The translations under genes and the position numbers were made by a program. Below the pieces are notes generated by a model. That model saw only the letters and a program-made list of their open reading frames with translations, had not been told where the DNA came from and did not search any database. Positions 18,053 to 27,330 of a DNA stretch of 64,000 nt are shown here, piece by piece. How positions within the stretch are numbered: position 1 is the first letter of the stretch; each line of letters opens with the position of its first letter. Source of the stretch: Candidatus Electrothrix rattekaaiensis (GTDB lineage Bacteria > Desulfobacterota > Desulfobulbia > Desulfobulbales > Desulfobulbaceae); the NCBI GenBank assembly GCA_032595675.1, contig JAVQMD010000001.1:496001-560000 (forward strand), in the 5' to 3' direction.

Positions 18053-20437
18053 ATGGACGATCAATCACAAAATAATCAAAATAAACAGCAAGATCCGACC
18101 TTGCTTCCGATACCGAAAGAGTTGCCTATTCTTCCTCTGCACGGATTTGTCTTTTTTCCGGGCATGGGTTTTCCGCTCCAGATTGCCAGTGCCACCTCTA
18201 GGCAGTTGGTGGACGAGGCTATGGAAGGCGATCAGATGATCGGGTTGGTACTCTGTCATAAAAAACAGGTGGGGAATAACGATACCATCTCCAGTGCTGA
18301 TCTGCATCGAGTCGGTGCAGTGGGCTATGTTCACAAGGTGTCAACCACTGAAGAGGGCTATTATCAGGTCCTGGTCAGCGGTATTCATAAGCTCAGTGTT
18401 GATAAGTTCACCGCAGAAATGCCATATATTAAAGGTGAGATCAGCATTCTTCCGATGGAGGTGAATGACGGGGATCGCGAGACTGAGGCCTTGGTTCTCG
18501 GTATTCGTAATGAGTTTAAAAAACTCGGCGAGCTGATCAATCTGCCTGCGGAAATCATGGCCACTATGGATGCGATCTCTGATCCCTTTCATGTTGGCTA
18601 TCTGGTCTCTTCTCAGTTGAACCTTAGGGTGAATAAGGAGCAAGAAATCCTTGAGATCGTCGAGGTTAACCTGTTGCTGCATCGAGTGGCTCGTGAATTG
18701 AACAGGCGGGTGAACACCGCTGAGATGAGCAATAAGTTGCAGGAAGATATCAAGAAGGATATGGATGGCAAGCAGCGGGAATTTTTTCTCCGCCAGCAGA
18801 TGCAGGCCATTCGTAAGGAGTTGGGTGAAGAATCTGACGGCAAGGTGGAGCTTCAGGAACTGCGGGAACGGGCTGCCGAGTCCGGTTTGAGCGAGGAAGC
18901 GAACAAGGCCGTGGAAAAAGAGCTGACGCGTCTGGATCGAATTTCTCCTTCTTCCCCGGAATATTCTGTTTCCCGTAATTATATCGACTGGATTCTGGAT
19001 TTGCCTTGGAGCACATCCTCTGATGATACCTTGGATTTGGACAAGGCGGAGAGTGATCTGGAAGAGGAGCATTACGGACTTGAAAAGATCAAGAAGCGGA
19101 TTCTGGAATTCTTGGCTGTGCGCAAGCTGAAAAACGATATCCACGGCCCGATTCTCTGTCTGGCTGGCCCTCCAGGAGTGGGAAAGACCTCTTTGGGCCA
19201 ATCCATTGCCCGCACTATGAATCGAAAGTTTTCCCGTATGGCCCTGGGCGGTATGCGTGACGAGGCCGAAATTCGTGGCCATCGGCGAACCTACATCGGT
19301 GCGTTGCCTGGTCGGATTATCCAGAATCTGAAAAAGGTGGGCACGAATAATCCGGTTATCCTTTTGGATGAGATCGATAAACTGGGCAATGATTTTCGCG
19401 GCGATCCCGCTTCCGCCCTGCTGGAGGTACTGGACCCAGAGCAGAACTCGACCTTTACCGATCATTACCTGGATATTGAATTTGATCTGTCCAAGGTCAT
19501 GTTTATCGCCACCGCTAATATGCTGGAGACCATTCCCGGTCCTCTGCGGGACAGGATGGAAGTGGTGCAGCTCTCCAGTTACACGGAAGATGAAAAGCTG
19601 GCCATTGCCCGCAAATATTTGCTGAAAAAGCAGCTCAAGGAGCATGCGCTTACAGCAGAAAATTTGGAAATGGATGACGAGGCCCTGCTGGCCGTTATCC
19701 GCTCCTATACCAGAGAAGCGGGTGTGCGTAATCTGGAGCGTCAACTGGCGGCTATCTGTCGTGGGGTTGCGGCGAATCTCGCCCGAGGTCGGACCGAGAA
19801 AACCGTGGTTACGGCGGATAATCTGTACGACTTCCTCGGGGTGGTGAGTTACACCTCTGAAATGAAGGCACGCACTTGGGGGCCGGGACTCTCCACCGGT
19901 CTGGCTTGGACCCCAGTGGGTGGTCAGATCCTCTTTATCGAGACTTCCAAGATGAAGGGCAAAGGCGGGCTTGCTTTAACCGGGAAGCTCGGCGATGTGA
20001 TGAAGGAATCCGCTTCTGCGGCCCTGACCTATATTCGCTCCAACGCGCACTCCTTGAGCGTTGACGAGGATGTTTTTTCGCAGATTGATCTCCATGTCCA
20101 TGTGCCGGACGGCGCAACACCCAAGGACGGTCCTTCCGCTGGTGTGGCTATGGTCAGTTCTCTGATTTCGGTGATCAGTGACCGGACAGTGCGTCAGGAT
20201 GTGGCCATGACCGGAGAAATTACCCTGCGCGGCGATGTCCTGCCTGTGGGCGGTATCGCGGAAAAAGTCCTGGCTGCCTTACGCGCTGGCATCAATGAAC
20301 TGGTCCTGCCGGTTCTCAATGAAAAGGATGTGCTGGAGATTCCGGAAGAGGTCCGTGAAGGCGTTATTTTCCATTATCCGCACACCATTGAAGAAGCTCT
20401 GGGGTTTGTTCTGGAGAAAGAAACGGATAATACATAA
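18053..20437 (+). CDS. lon: ATP-dependent protease Lon
   Basis: 794 residues. An N-terminal LON substrate-binding domain (LPILPLHGFVFFPGMGFPL) is followed by a helical linker, then an AAA module with Walker A GPPGVGKTS and Walker B VILLDEIDK. The C-terminal serine protease domain has the Ser-Lys dyad: Ser in KDGPSAGVAMV and Lys in VGGIAEKVLAALRAG. Lon degrades misfolded and specific regulatory proteins in the cytoplasm. It has its own promoter with a palindromic spacer. The stop codon overlaps the ftsY start by one base, coupling the two genes. Confidence 0.97.
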   Translation: MDDQSQNNQNKQQDPTLLPIPKELPILPLHGFVFFPGMGFPLQIASATSRQLVDEAMEGDQMIGLVLCHKKQVGNNDTISSADLHRVGAVGYVHKVSTTEEGYYQVLVSGIHKLSVDKFTAEMPYIKGEISILPMEVNDGDRETEALVLGIRNEFKKLGELINLPAEIMATMDAISDPFHVGYLVSSQLNLRVNKEQEILEIVEVNLLLHRVARELNRRVNTAEMSNKLQEDIKKDMDGKQREFFLRQQMQAIRKELGEESDGKVELQELRERAAESGLSEEANKAVEKELTRLDRISPSSPEYSVSRNYIDWILDLPWSTSSDDTLDLDKAESDLEEEHYGLEKIKKRILEFLAVRKLKNDIHGPILCLAGPPGVGKTSLGQSIARTMNRKFSRMALGGMRDEAEIRGHRRTYIGALPGRIIQNLKKVGTNNPVILLDEIDKLGNDFRGDPASALLEVLDPEQNSTFTDHYLDIEFDLSKVMFIATANMLETIPGPLRDRMEVVQLSSYTEDEKLAIARKYLLKKQLKEHALTAENLEMDDEALLAVIRSYTREAGVRNLERQLAAICRGVAANLARGRTEKTVVTADNLYDFLGVVSYTSEMKARTWGPGLSTGLAWTPVGGQILFIETSKMKGKGGLALTGKLGDVMKESASAALTYIRSNAHSLSVDEDVFSQIDLHVHVPDGATPKDGPSAGVAMVSSLISVISDRTVRQDVAMTGEITLRGDVLPVGGIAEKVLAALRAGINELVLPVLNEKDVLEIPEEVREGVIFHYPHTIEEALGFVLEKETDNT

Positions 20438-21633
20438 TGCTTGGTTGGTTTAAGAAAAAACTCTCGGGAAGGAAAGAAGAGGCAGCGGTTGAGGAGACCG
20501 CTGCTCAAGCCGATGTTGGGATCGCGGCTGCTGAGGAACCTGCAACCTCTGCTGCAACAGCAGAGAAAAAACCGGAGCAAGAGGCGGACAAAACGGTTCC
20601 GGCTGCCGAACCTGCTTTGTCGGCAACGGCGGAAGCCAAAGCCGAGGCGGAACCTCCGGCTGAAGGACATGCTGGCGGGCAGGAGCAGGAAAAACCGCAG
20701 CGTTCGATGTTTAGGCGTTTGCAGGAGCGGCTGGGAAAAAGCCGGAATCACTTTGTTCATCGCCTGGACACGCTCTTTCGCGGGAGAAAAGAGATTGATC
20801 AGGAGCTGTTTGATGAACTGGAAGAAATCCTGATCACGGCTGATCTCGGAGTGAACACGGCAATGGAATTGCTGGATGAGGCCAAGAGCAGTGTGAAACG
20901 CCAGGATCTCAGTGATCCCCAAGCCCTAAAAAAAGTGCTGCGCGACAAGATTCTTTCTTTTCTCCAAGAATCTTCTCAACCGGCGGAACTGGTTCTGCCA
21001 GACTCGGGCCCCTTTGTCATTATGGTGGTCGGTGTCAACGGGGTGGGCAAGACCACCTCCATTGGCAAGATCGCTGCCAAGTTTGCCAAGGCAGGGCAAT
21101 CTGTGCTCCTGGTGGCTGGTGATACCTTCAGGGCAGCGGCCATTGATCAGCTCAAGATCTGGGGTGATCGTGTCGGAGTGGAGGTGGTTGCCGGACCGCC
21201 GAAATCCGATCCTTCCTCTGTCGTTTTTGACGGAGTGGCCAAAGGTGTGGCCAAGGATTATGATGTGGTCATTATCGATACTGCCGGTCGTCTGCACACC
21301 TCTGTCAACCTGATGGCAGAGCTGAAAAAGATTAAGCGGGTGGTTGGGAAGAACCTATCAACTGCTCCCCACGAGGTGATGTTGGTGGTTGATGCCACCA
21401 CGGGCCAGAATGCGATTTCCCAGGCCAAGATGTTTAATGAAGCTGTGGGCATTACTGGCCTGACTCTGACCAAACTGGACGGCACAGCCAAGGGCGGTAT
21501 TGTCGCCAATATTTGTCATGAATTAAAAATCCCGGTTCGTTTTATCGGCATCGGTGAGCAGGTCGAAGACCTGCGGGATTTTGATCCTGAAGAGTTTGTT
21601 GATGCCCTGTTCAGCGTAGAGGAGGGGAGTTAA
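20437..21633 (+). CDS. ftsY: Signal recognition particle receptor FtsY
   Basis: 398 residues. An acidic Ala/Glu/Pro-rich A domain covers about residues 10-90, the helical N domain about 95-190, and the GTPase G domain the rest, with G1 VGVNGVGKTTSIGK, GDTFRAAA, DTAGRLHT and TKLDGTAKGG motifs. FtsY docks SRP-ribosome complexes at the Sec translocon. ATG at 20437 shares its A with the lon stop codon. The lon-ftsY arrangement implies cotranscription. Confidence 0.95.
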   Translation: MLGWFKKKLSGRKEEAAVEETAAQADVGIAAAEEPATSAATAEKKPEQEADKTVPAAEPALSATAEAKAEAEPPAEGHAGGQEQEKPQRSMFRRLQERLGKSRNHFVHRLDTLFRGRKEIDQELFDELEEILITADLGVNTAMELLDEAKSSVKRQDLSDPQALKKVLRDKILSFLQESSQPAELVLPDSGPFVIMVVGVNGVGKTTSIGKIAAKFAKAGQSVLLVAGDTFRAAAIDQLKIWGDRVGVEVVAGPPKSDPSSVVFDGVAKGVAKDYDVVIIDTAGRLHTSVNLMAELKKIKRVVGKNLSTAPHEVMLVVDATTGQNAISQAKMFNEAVGITGLTLTKLDGTAKGGIVANICHELKIPVRFIGIGEQVEDLRDFDPEEFVDALFSVEEGS

Positions 21634-21696
21634 TCCACTGATCAGACTCCCTGATCTCCTCTCCCGACCCCTGCAACCTTTTCCCTGCCTTCCCTC

Positions 21697-22554
21697 ATGC
21701 AACGCCAGTACAGCTATAATAGCAACCAGCCGGGCTGCGGCGGTTGTCTTCTTATCGTCATCCTCATCCTGCTGGCCACCGGTGGCTGGCAGGCTGTGGG
21801 GAGTTTTTTTTCCGTTCTTATCTACTCCGGTCTGTTCGCGGTATTAGCTCTCGTTGTGGCCTTTTTCGGTTTTACCCGATATATCCAGAGCCGAGCCGCA
21901 GCCTATGCGCAATCCCAGACCGAAAGTCATAATCGCTTTGTCTTTCTTCTGGTCAATATCTTGGTCTGTGTCGCCAAGGTAGACGGCCATTTCACCAAAT
22001 CCGAGTTGCGGACCATGCTGAACTTTTTTCAGCACTCGCTCCATTATAATCAGGACCAGATGTATTGGGTCAAACAGCTGATTAAGGATGCCCGTGATGA
22101 TGAGCAGGATCTGGATGCTTTGCTGACAGAATTTCGCAACAGTTTTGCTTATGAGCCCCGCCTGATCCTGCTGGAGCTGATCTATCAGTTGATCTTTGCC
22201 AAGAAACCGGTCAATGAAGGAGAGCTTAATCTTGCCCGCAAGATTGGGCAATTTCTCGGTATTCGGGAGTATGAGCGACAGACTATTGAAAATAAATACC
22301 GCTATGGACATCAGTACCAGCGTGGGGCTGCTGGCGGTGGTGCGCCTTCCGAGCAGCAGTATTACGCCGTGCTCGGGGTGACTTCCGGGGCGGAATTTCC
22401 CGAGATTAAAAAGGCCTATCGTAAGCTCTCTATGCAGTATCACCCGGATAAGGTAGCCCATTTAGGTGATGAGTTCAAGGGGGTTGCTGAGGAGAAGATG
22501 AAGGAAATTAATGCGGCGTATGATTATTTTCGGAAGAAGTATGATGGGAGTTAG
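21697..22554 (+). CDS. Membrane TerB/J-domain co-chaperone (DjlA-like)
   Basis: 285 residues. The N-terminus is hydrophobic, with two likely membrane segments around residues 15-50 (CGGCLLIVILILLATGG and the following LIYSGLFAVLALVVAFFG). A TerB-like helical domain covers about 80-200 (VAKVDGHFTKSEL…). A C-terminal J domain covers about 215-280 with YYAVLGVTSGAEFPEIKKAYR and the HPD motif in MQYHPDKVAH. This matches DjlA, a membrane-anchored DnaK partner. DjlA normally has one transmembrane segment, so topology is uncertain. A 21-bp repeat array begins right after its stop. Confidence 0.85.
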   Translation: MQRQYSYNSNQPGCGGCLLIVILILLATGGWQAVGSFFSVLIYSGLFAVLALVVAFFGFTRYIQSRAAAYAQSQTESHNRFVFLLVNILVCVAKVDGHFTKSELRTMLNFFQHSLHYNQDQMYWVKQLIKDARDDEQDLDALLTEFRNSFAYEPRLILLELIYQLIFAKKPVNEGELNLARKIGQFLGIREYERQTIENKYRYGHQYQRGAAGGGAPSEQQYYAVLGVTSGAEFPEIKKAYRKLSMQYHPDKVAHLGDEFKGVAEEKMKEINAAYDYFRKKYDGS

Positions 22555-22560
22555 GTGATG

Positions 22561-22791
22561 GATGAGGAAGTCTATTCCGACTGTTTCGAGGTGTATTTTT
22601 TTGATGAGAAAGTCTAATTTTTTGATTTAAAAGTCCACTGGATAGATTAAGAAGTCCAGTGATTGGACTTTCTTATCTAAAATTTGGATTTGGTTGTCTG
22701 AAGATTTGATCCTGAAATCGAAGTTTTTGATTTTTTTGTTGAGATACTTGACGGGGTGATGGTGGAATGTGATCTGGCTATCAGTAGAGCC
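22561..22791. repeat. 21-bp periodic repeat array
   Basis: Eleven consecutive windows of exactly 21 nt, starting at 22561 and ending at 22791. All begin with GAT or GAC except the second (TGT). The best-conserved units start at 22603, 22624 and 22645 and read GAT-N4-AAGTCYA, mostly followed by a T-rich end. Read in the djlA frame, codon 4 of each unit is GTN or ATN and codon 7 is mostly hydrophobic, but units contain TAA or TGA stops. This fills the gap between the DjlA-like gene and the ABC-3C system. Confidence 0.7.
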
Positions 22792-22890
22792 TCGTATCAT
22801 GCTATGAATTGTAAGATGGAAAAATTCTCCAAAAGCTGGAAGTTGGCTTGGTGAGCTGCAAAGAGAGCAAGAAGATATATAGAGCCATTT

Positions 22891-23850
22891 ATGAACCGAC
22901 AGGAATATTTTAATTTCATTGAAGAGAAGCTTTCATTCCTTGCATTCCGTATTGAGATGCGAGGTGGGTTAAATATTTTAGATTTAAATTTGCATTCTGA
23001 GAATTTTTATCTACATTTCTTTAATTTGCTTTTTGATTGGAATCTTAAGAATTTGAATACGGTAGAGAAAAATTCTGCTGGTATTGATCTGATTGATACT
23101 GCAAATAAAATTATTGTCCAAGTCTCTGCTACAGCAACAAGACAGAAGGTTGAATCTGCTCTTTCAAAAGATCTTTTGAAATACAGTGGCTATAATTTCA
23201 AGTTTATATCAATTTCTAAAGATGCCAAAAGATTACGAGAGCAAACATTTTCTAATCCCCATAATTTGACATTTTCGCCTGCCACGGATATTTTTGATAC
23301 TTCATCTCTCTTGAGCATTATCAGTACTATGGATATTGACCAGCAGAGAGGGATCTATAACTTTTTAAAAAAAGAACTCAGATCTGAACCGGATCCTAAA
23401 AAAATTGAGTCAAATCTAACGACAATCATTAAAATCCTTTCCAAGGAAGATTGGAGTCAGGGAACGATGGGTTTTGAAATAATACCGTATGATATTGAGA
23501 TAAAGATTTTCTATAATCAGTTAGAGAAAGCCAAGGTACTTATAGACGATTATAAGGTTCATTATCATCGAATAGATAAAGTTTATTCAGAATTTGATAA
23601 ACAAGGCGTGAATAAAAGCATTTCTATTTTAAATGGTATCCGAACAGAATATCTTGCTTTAGGAAAAAATTTGTCCCCGGATCATTGTTTTTTTTCTATT
23701 ATTGATAAAGTCATCCACAAGATCCGGGAGAGTGCTAATTATACAGCTATTCCTGATGAGGAACTTACGTTATGTGTTCAAATTCTTGTCGTTGATGCTT
23801 TTATACGATGCAAAATTTTCAAAAATCCCTCAGGAGGTGGTTCATGCTGA
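22891..23850 (+). CDS. SMEK-domain protein of an ABC-three-component system
   Basis: 319 residues. The N-terminal region (FNFIEEKLSFLAFRIEMRGG…LNILDLNLHSENFY…NSAGIDLID…IIVQVSATATRQKVES) matches the SMEK domain seen in ABC-3C conflict systems; the IDLID…VQVS pattern resembles a nuclease-like core (inference). The C-terminal half is helical. It overlaps the next gene by 7 nt and all three genes are AT-rich relative to lon-ftsY, consistent with a transferred cassette. The SMEK protein is presumably the sensor or effector released by the ATPase and middle component. Family recognition is from memory of the pattern, not a search. Confidence 0.78.
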   Translation: MNRQEYFNFIEEKLSFLAFRIEMRGGLNILDLNLHSENFYLHFFNLLFDWNLKNLNTVEKNSAGIDLIDTANKIIVQVSATATRQKVESALSKDLLKYSGYNFKFISISKDAKRLREQTFSNPHNLTFSPATDIFDTSSLLSIISTMDIDQQRGIYNFLKKELRSEPDPKKIESNLTTIIKILSKEDWSQGTMGFEIIPYDIEIKIFYNQLEKAKVLIDDYKVHYHRIDKVYSEFDKQGVNKSISILNGIRTEYLALGKNLSPDHCFFSIIDKVIHKIRESANYTAIPDEELTLCVQILVVDAFIRCKIFKNPSGGGSC

Positions 23851-24071
23851 TTCCTGATAATATTCATCCAGAACAGACCATATATTTTAATGGTGCTTTT
23901 GTATTGAAAACAATTCAAAAACATCGAATGATGGATATGCTTGAGTTATATGTACAGACAAGATCTGAACGAAACATGACAATGCCGGTGTTTATGCTAT
24001 GTATTGACTGGCTTTATCTCCTTAATCTAGTAACGTTAAACGATAAAGGAATGGTGGAATTATGTTCCTGA
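23844..24071 (+). CDS. ABC-3C system middle component 6-like protein
   Basis: 75 residues from ATG 23844, chosen because AGGAGG sits just upstream inside the end of the SMEK gene (23832-23837). The pattern LIPDNIHPEQTIYFNGAFVL … DMLELYVQT … FMLCIDWLYLLNLVTL matches the short middle components of ABC-3C systems, probably type 6. Position between SMEK and DUF2326 ATPase genes, with overlaps of 7 and 10 nt, supports this. It likely bridges the ATPase and the SMEK component. Confidence 0.72.
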   Translation: MLIPDNIHPEQTIYFNGAFVLKTIQKHRMMDMLELYVQTRSERNMTMPVFMLCIDWLYLLNLVTLNDKGMVELCS

Positions 24072-25780
24072 AGTCACTAACCATAACCCGTGGGGATGGA
24101 AGCATAATTCGAGACATCCCTTTTCATTCGGGTCTTAATTTTATTGTTGACGAAACACCTATAGAGAGCGGTAAAGAAACAGGAAACAATGTTGGTAAGA
24201 CAACGGTTTTAAAACTGGTTGATTTCTGTCTTGGTGCCAAGGCCAAGGGGATATATTCAGATCAAGAAAACAAACGGAATGAATATAAACTTGTCAAAGA
24301 TTTCCTTGTGGAAAATCAAGTGATGGTTTCGCTTCTTCTTAAAGAAGATCTTTTTCAAGAAGCATCTCGGGAAGTGCTTATCGAACGTAATTTTCTGTAC
24401 CGTAAAAATAAAATACAGCGTATAGACGGTCAAGATAAAAAAAATGATGAGTTTGAAGAAGCACTCACCGACCTCCTTTTCCCAGGACATTATGGCAAAA
24501 AACCGACATTTCGCCAAATAATTGCACATAATATTCGCTATGAAGATTTAAGCATCAATAATACGTTAAAAAATCTGGATCGCTATACTCGGGATGATGA
24601 GTATGAGACACTCTACCTCTTTCTTTTTGGCTGTGATTTTGAACAAGGAGATACCAAACAAGCATTACGTGCTCAAATTAATCTCGAAGAGAACTTTCGG
24701 AAACGTCTTGAGTCTGAACAAACAAAATCAGGATATGAAGCGGCGTTAAATCTTATTCAAACGGACATTGATGAACTCGAACGTCAAAAGGCATCACTCA
24801 ATCTCAATCCAAATTTTGAATCTGATTTGGAGAAACTTAACCAAATTAAATACCAAATAAATCTTGCTTCATCCGAAATAGGCAGGCTTGAGCTTCGTAA
24901 AGAATTGATTTTGGAAGCTCAAAAAGATATGCAAGCAAGTAAATCCCATATAGACTTGCAGCAGTTACAACAACTGTATCAGCAGGCGAGTTCTTTAGTG
25001 AACGGACTCCAAAAAACTTTTCAAGATCTTTATGAGTTCCACAACCGAATGGTGGAGTCTAAGACTGAGTTCGTTGCAAAGGATTTGCCTGAAATTGATG
25101 CAAAACTTGCCATAAAGCGTCAACACTTAAACCGTCTCCTGGCCGAAGAAAAAGAATTAAGTAGAGTTATTATTAGAAGTGATTCCTTTAATGTACTTGA
25201 GCAATTGATTGTAGCTCTTAACACCAAATACCAAAAAAAAGGTGACTACGAAAACACATTGCGTCAATTAAATTCTGTAGAGTCAAAGCTGGATGAACTG
25301 AACAATGATCTCATTAAAATTGATGATGAACTTTTTTCAGATGAATTTTATTTGAAAATTAAAGGTCAGCTAAACGAATTTAACAAATATTTCTCCTCTG
25401 TATCGAATGAGTTGTACAATGAAAAATATGCATTGAAAGTAGATCCAAAAACAGTAAAAGGTCGCAGGGTCTATGAATTCACTGCATTTAATCTTAATTT
25501 TAGCTCAGGAAAAAAACAAGGGGAAATATCTTGCTTTGATATAGCATATACACTCTTTGCTGATGAGGAGAATATTCCTTGTATGCATTTCTTGCTTAAC
25601 GATAAAAAAGAGTTGATGCATGGTAATCAGCTCATAAAAATTGCTAAGCTAGTCAATGCAAAAGGAATACAATTTGTTGCTTCAATTTTAAAAGATAAAC
25701 TGCCAGAAGAATTGAATAGAGACGAATACGTGATTTTGAAATTATCACAAAGTGATAAGTTTTTTAGAATTGAATCCTAG
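24062..25780 (+). CDS. DUF2326-type ABC ATPase of an ABC-3C system
   Basis: 572 residues. The SMC/RecN-like N-lobe has Walker A ETGNNVGKTTVLKLVDFCLG. A long coiled coil covers about residues 195-430. The C-terminal DUF2326 region includes EISCFDIAYTLFADEENIPCMHFLLND, the place of the Walker B/D-loop lobe. It is AT-rich with long asparagine/lysine runs, unlike neighbouring housekeeping genes. In ABC-3C systems this ATPase is the core scaffold of an anti-phage or conflict module. The gene starts 10 nt before the middle-component stop. Confidence 0.8.
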   Translation: MFLKSLTITRGDGSIIRDIPFHSGLNFIVDETPIESGKETGNNVGKTTVLKLVDFCLGAKAKGIYSDQENKRNEYKLVKDFLVENQVMVSLLLKEDLFQEASREVLIERNFLYRKNKIQRIDGQDKKNDEFEEALTDLLFPGHYGKKPTFRQIIAHNIRYEDLSINNTLKNLDRYTRDDEYETLYLFLFGCDFEQGDTKQALRAQINLEENFRKRLESEQTKSGYEAALNLIQTDIDELERQKASLNLNPNFESDLEKLNQIKYQINLASSEIGRLELRKELILEAQKDMQASKSHIDLQQLQQLYQQASSLVNGLQKTFQDLYEFHNRMVESKTEFVAKDLPEIDAKLAIKRQHLNRLLAEEKELSRVIIRSDSFNVLEQLIVALNTKYQKKGDYENTLRQLNSVESKLDELNNDLIKIDDELFSDEFYLKIKGQLNEFNKYFSSVSNELYNEKYALKVDPKTVKGRRVYEFTAFNLNFSSGKKQGEISCFDIAYTLFADEENIPCMHFLLNDKKELMHGNQLIKIAKLVNAKGIQFVASILKDKLPEELNRDEYVILKLSQSDKFFRIES

Positions 25781-25809
25781 TCGACGAGGATGCGTCTCCG
25801 TATCATGTA

Positions 25810-25963
25810 ATGGAAACTCTATGGGATTCTTTTTTACACGACGAAGCCGATATTGAATTTCCAGAATGGCATAAGGATATTTTGTCCGACAGAAAAGAAA
25901 ATCGAAGAAGGCAAGGCCGAATTTGTTTCGATTAAAGAGTTGAGATCTGATAGTCGGCTATGA
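25810..25963 (+). pseudogene. Decayed addiction-module antitoxin (TIGR02574-like)
   Basis: The reading from 25810 gives METLWDSF…PEWHKDILSDRK and then, after a shift by one base near 25900, continues as IEEGKAEFVSIKELRSDSRL to a stop at 25961-25963. The joined product matches the C-terminal two-thirds of the putative addiction-module component family; the N-terminal third is missing. Truncation plus frameshift indicates a relic. Confidence 0.65.
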
Positions 25964-25972
25964 AGATTAAAG

Positions 25973-26040
25973 ATGTTCTTGTCTCTGAAAGAAGCCGTAG
26001 CCGACTTGAACGACGACGCACAACCCTAACTTGCCCAACT
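25973..26040 (+). pseudogene. Remnant of a ParE/RelE-type toxin
   Basis: Immediately after the antitoxin relic, the frame from 25985 reads LKEAVADLND, the typical start of a RelE/ParE toxin, and then runs into a stop. The rest of the toxin cannot be found in the following AT-rich stretch to 26232, which otherwise holds nothing recognisable. Confidence 0.45.
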
Positions 26041-26232
26041 CTGTATCACATATCCCCCCCCGAAAATTATCCCCTCCTCATTACAACGAAAAACAATCTG
26101 GACCGCGACGATATTAGACTTGTCTCTTTCTTCAAATGAGTTAAATTGCCAAGGGAAAATAAAATGGAAAAACCGTGGGTTGAGTAAATTTTATACAATT
26201 CAACCTGAATAAACCCAATTCGGTGGATAATA

Positions 26233-27330
26233 GTGTATCGTCGTAATGCAGTATTTGTTGTTACAGAAGAACATTCCTGTCCTTTGTATCAGGTGGGAGA
26301 TGAATGTATCATACGTGATTCAACAATCTCGGCAGGTCAGAACAAGGAACTCTGCGTGTGGCTGGTGCAGGAGCTGTTAACAGCAATGCGCGACAGCAAT
26401 CTCCTGAAGCGCCGTTTTACACATCCGGGAGCAAGGCAAATTAAATTTGAGTGCGGCGGATGTACCGGGTTGGTTCGATTTGAATACAAAAAGGAGACCT
26501 CCTATTCAACCCTACAGATGAATCTTCTTGAGGCATCAAAAAAACGTGCAAAAAATCAACTTGTCGGGAAGTTCTTCGGTCTTCTTAGGGAGATGAAACT
26601 CTTTGAACCCCTTGACGATTTCGATCTACAGGATCTGGCTCTCCTGATGAAGTTGGAAAAATATCCGGCAAATAATATACTTCTTGAAGCCGGTACGGTG
26701 GGTACGCATTTTTATGTCGTTTTATCTGGAGAAGTGAATGTAGTACGGGACGATAACGGGGTGATTGCCGAACTCGGGCCCGGAGATATTTTTGGCGAGA
26801 TGAGTCTTCTTTCTGGCGAATCGACCTATTCTTCGGTGCATTCAAAAACACCGGTGGAACTGGCCACATTAAAAGCGATAGAATTTAAACGGATACTTTC
26901 ACTCTATCCGGTTTTGCAGGTTTTTTTCTATCGGGTTCTTGTTGAGCGTGTGCAGAAGAACGCTATTCTGGCCGGAAACATCACTTCCGGCATGAACGGT
27001 GAACTCTCGGATATCAACGCGGTGGAACTTTTTCAATTGATCAATTCCGGCGGTAAAACCGGGAGGATTGATCTTGTTTTTGATGAATGCAGGGGGCGTG
27101 TTCTGTTTAATGCAGGAGAAATAGTTTATTGCAAATGCGGTGAATATGAAGGGAAAAATGCTATTTTTTATATACTCGCAAAAAAAGAAGGCCAGTTCGC
27201 CTATGTCAAGGGGATCTCTGAGGAGGAAAAAGAATTGCCGGTTCTGGGAGGATTTATGGGCCTGATCATGGAGGGTTTACATCGTATAGACGAAAATGAA
27301 GCTGGAGAAGAGGGACGGGATGTCTTATGA
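26233..27330 (+). CDS. Cyclic-nucleotide-binding regulator with PATAN (DUF4388) domain
   Basis: 365 residues with GTG start at 26233. An N-terminal domain of about 90 residues carries several cysteines, ending in FECGGCTGLVRFEY; I do not recognise it firmly. A cNMP-binding (CRP-type) beta-barrel covers about 125-245 with LGPGDIFGEMSLLSGE, the phosphate-binding cassette region, though the usual Arg of cAMP sites is not obvious. A C-terminal DUF4388/PATAN domain (about 255-345: GELSDINAVELFQLINSGGKTGRIDL) follows. No helix-turn-helix is seen, so it is probably a signalling adaptor rather than a DNA-binding CRP. It converges on the smr gene. Confidence 0.78.
   Translation: MYRRNAVFVVTEEHSCPLYQVGDECIIRDSTISAGQNKELCVWLVQELLTAMRDSNLLKRRFTHPGARQIKFECGGCTGLVRFEYKKETSYSTLQMNLLEASKKRAKNQLVGKFFGLLREMKLFEPLDDFDLQDLALLMKLEKYPANNILLEAGTVGTHFYVVLSGEVNVVRDDNGVIAELGPGDIFGEMSLLSGESTYSSVHSKTPVELATLKAIEFKRILSLYPVLQVFFYRVLVERVQKNAILAGNITSGMNGELSDINAVELFQLINSGGKTGRIDLVFDECRGRVLFNAGEIVYCKCGEYEGKNAIFYILAKKEGQFAYVKGISEEEKELPVLGGFMGLIMEGLHRIDENEAGEEGRDVL

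Noticed and set aside
18341-19744. 467-residue open frame on the minus strand opposite lon
   Set aside because: It lies wholly inside lon, whose motifs are complete, and its own product is low-complexity with no family features.
22561-22791. CRISPR array
   Set aside because: Units are contiguous 21-mers without unique spacers and no cas genes are near. The same reasoning excludes the 23-bp array at 43.5 kb.
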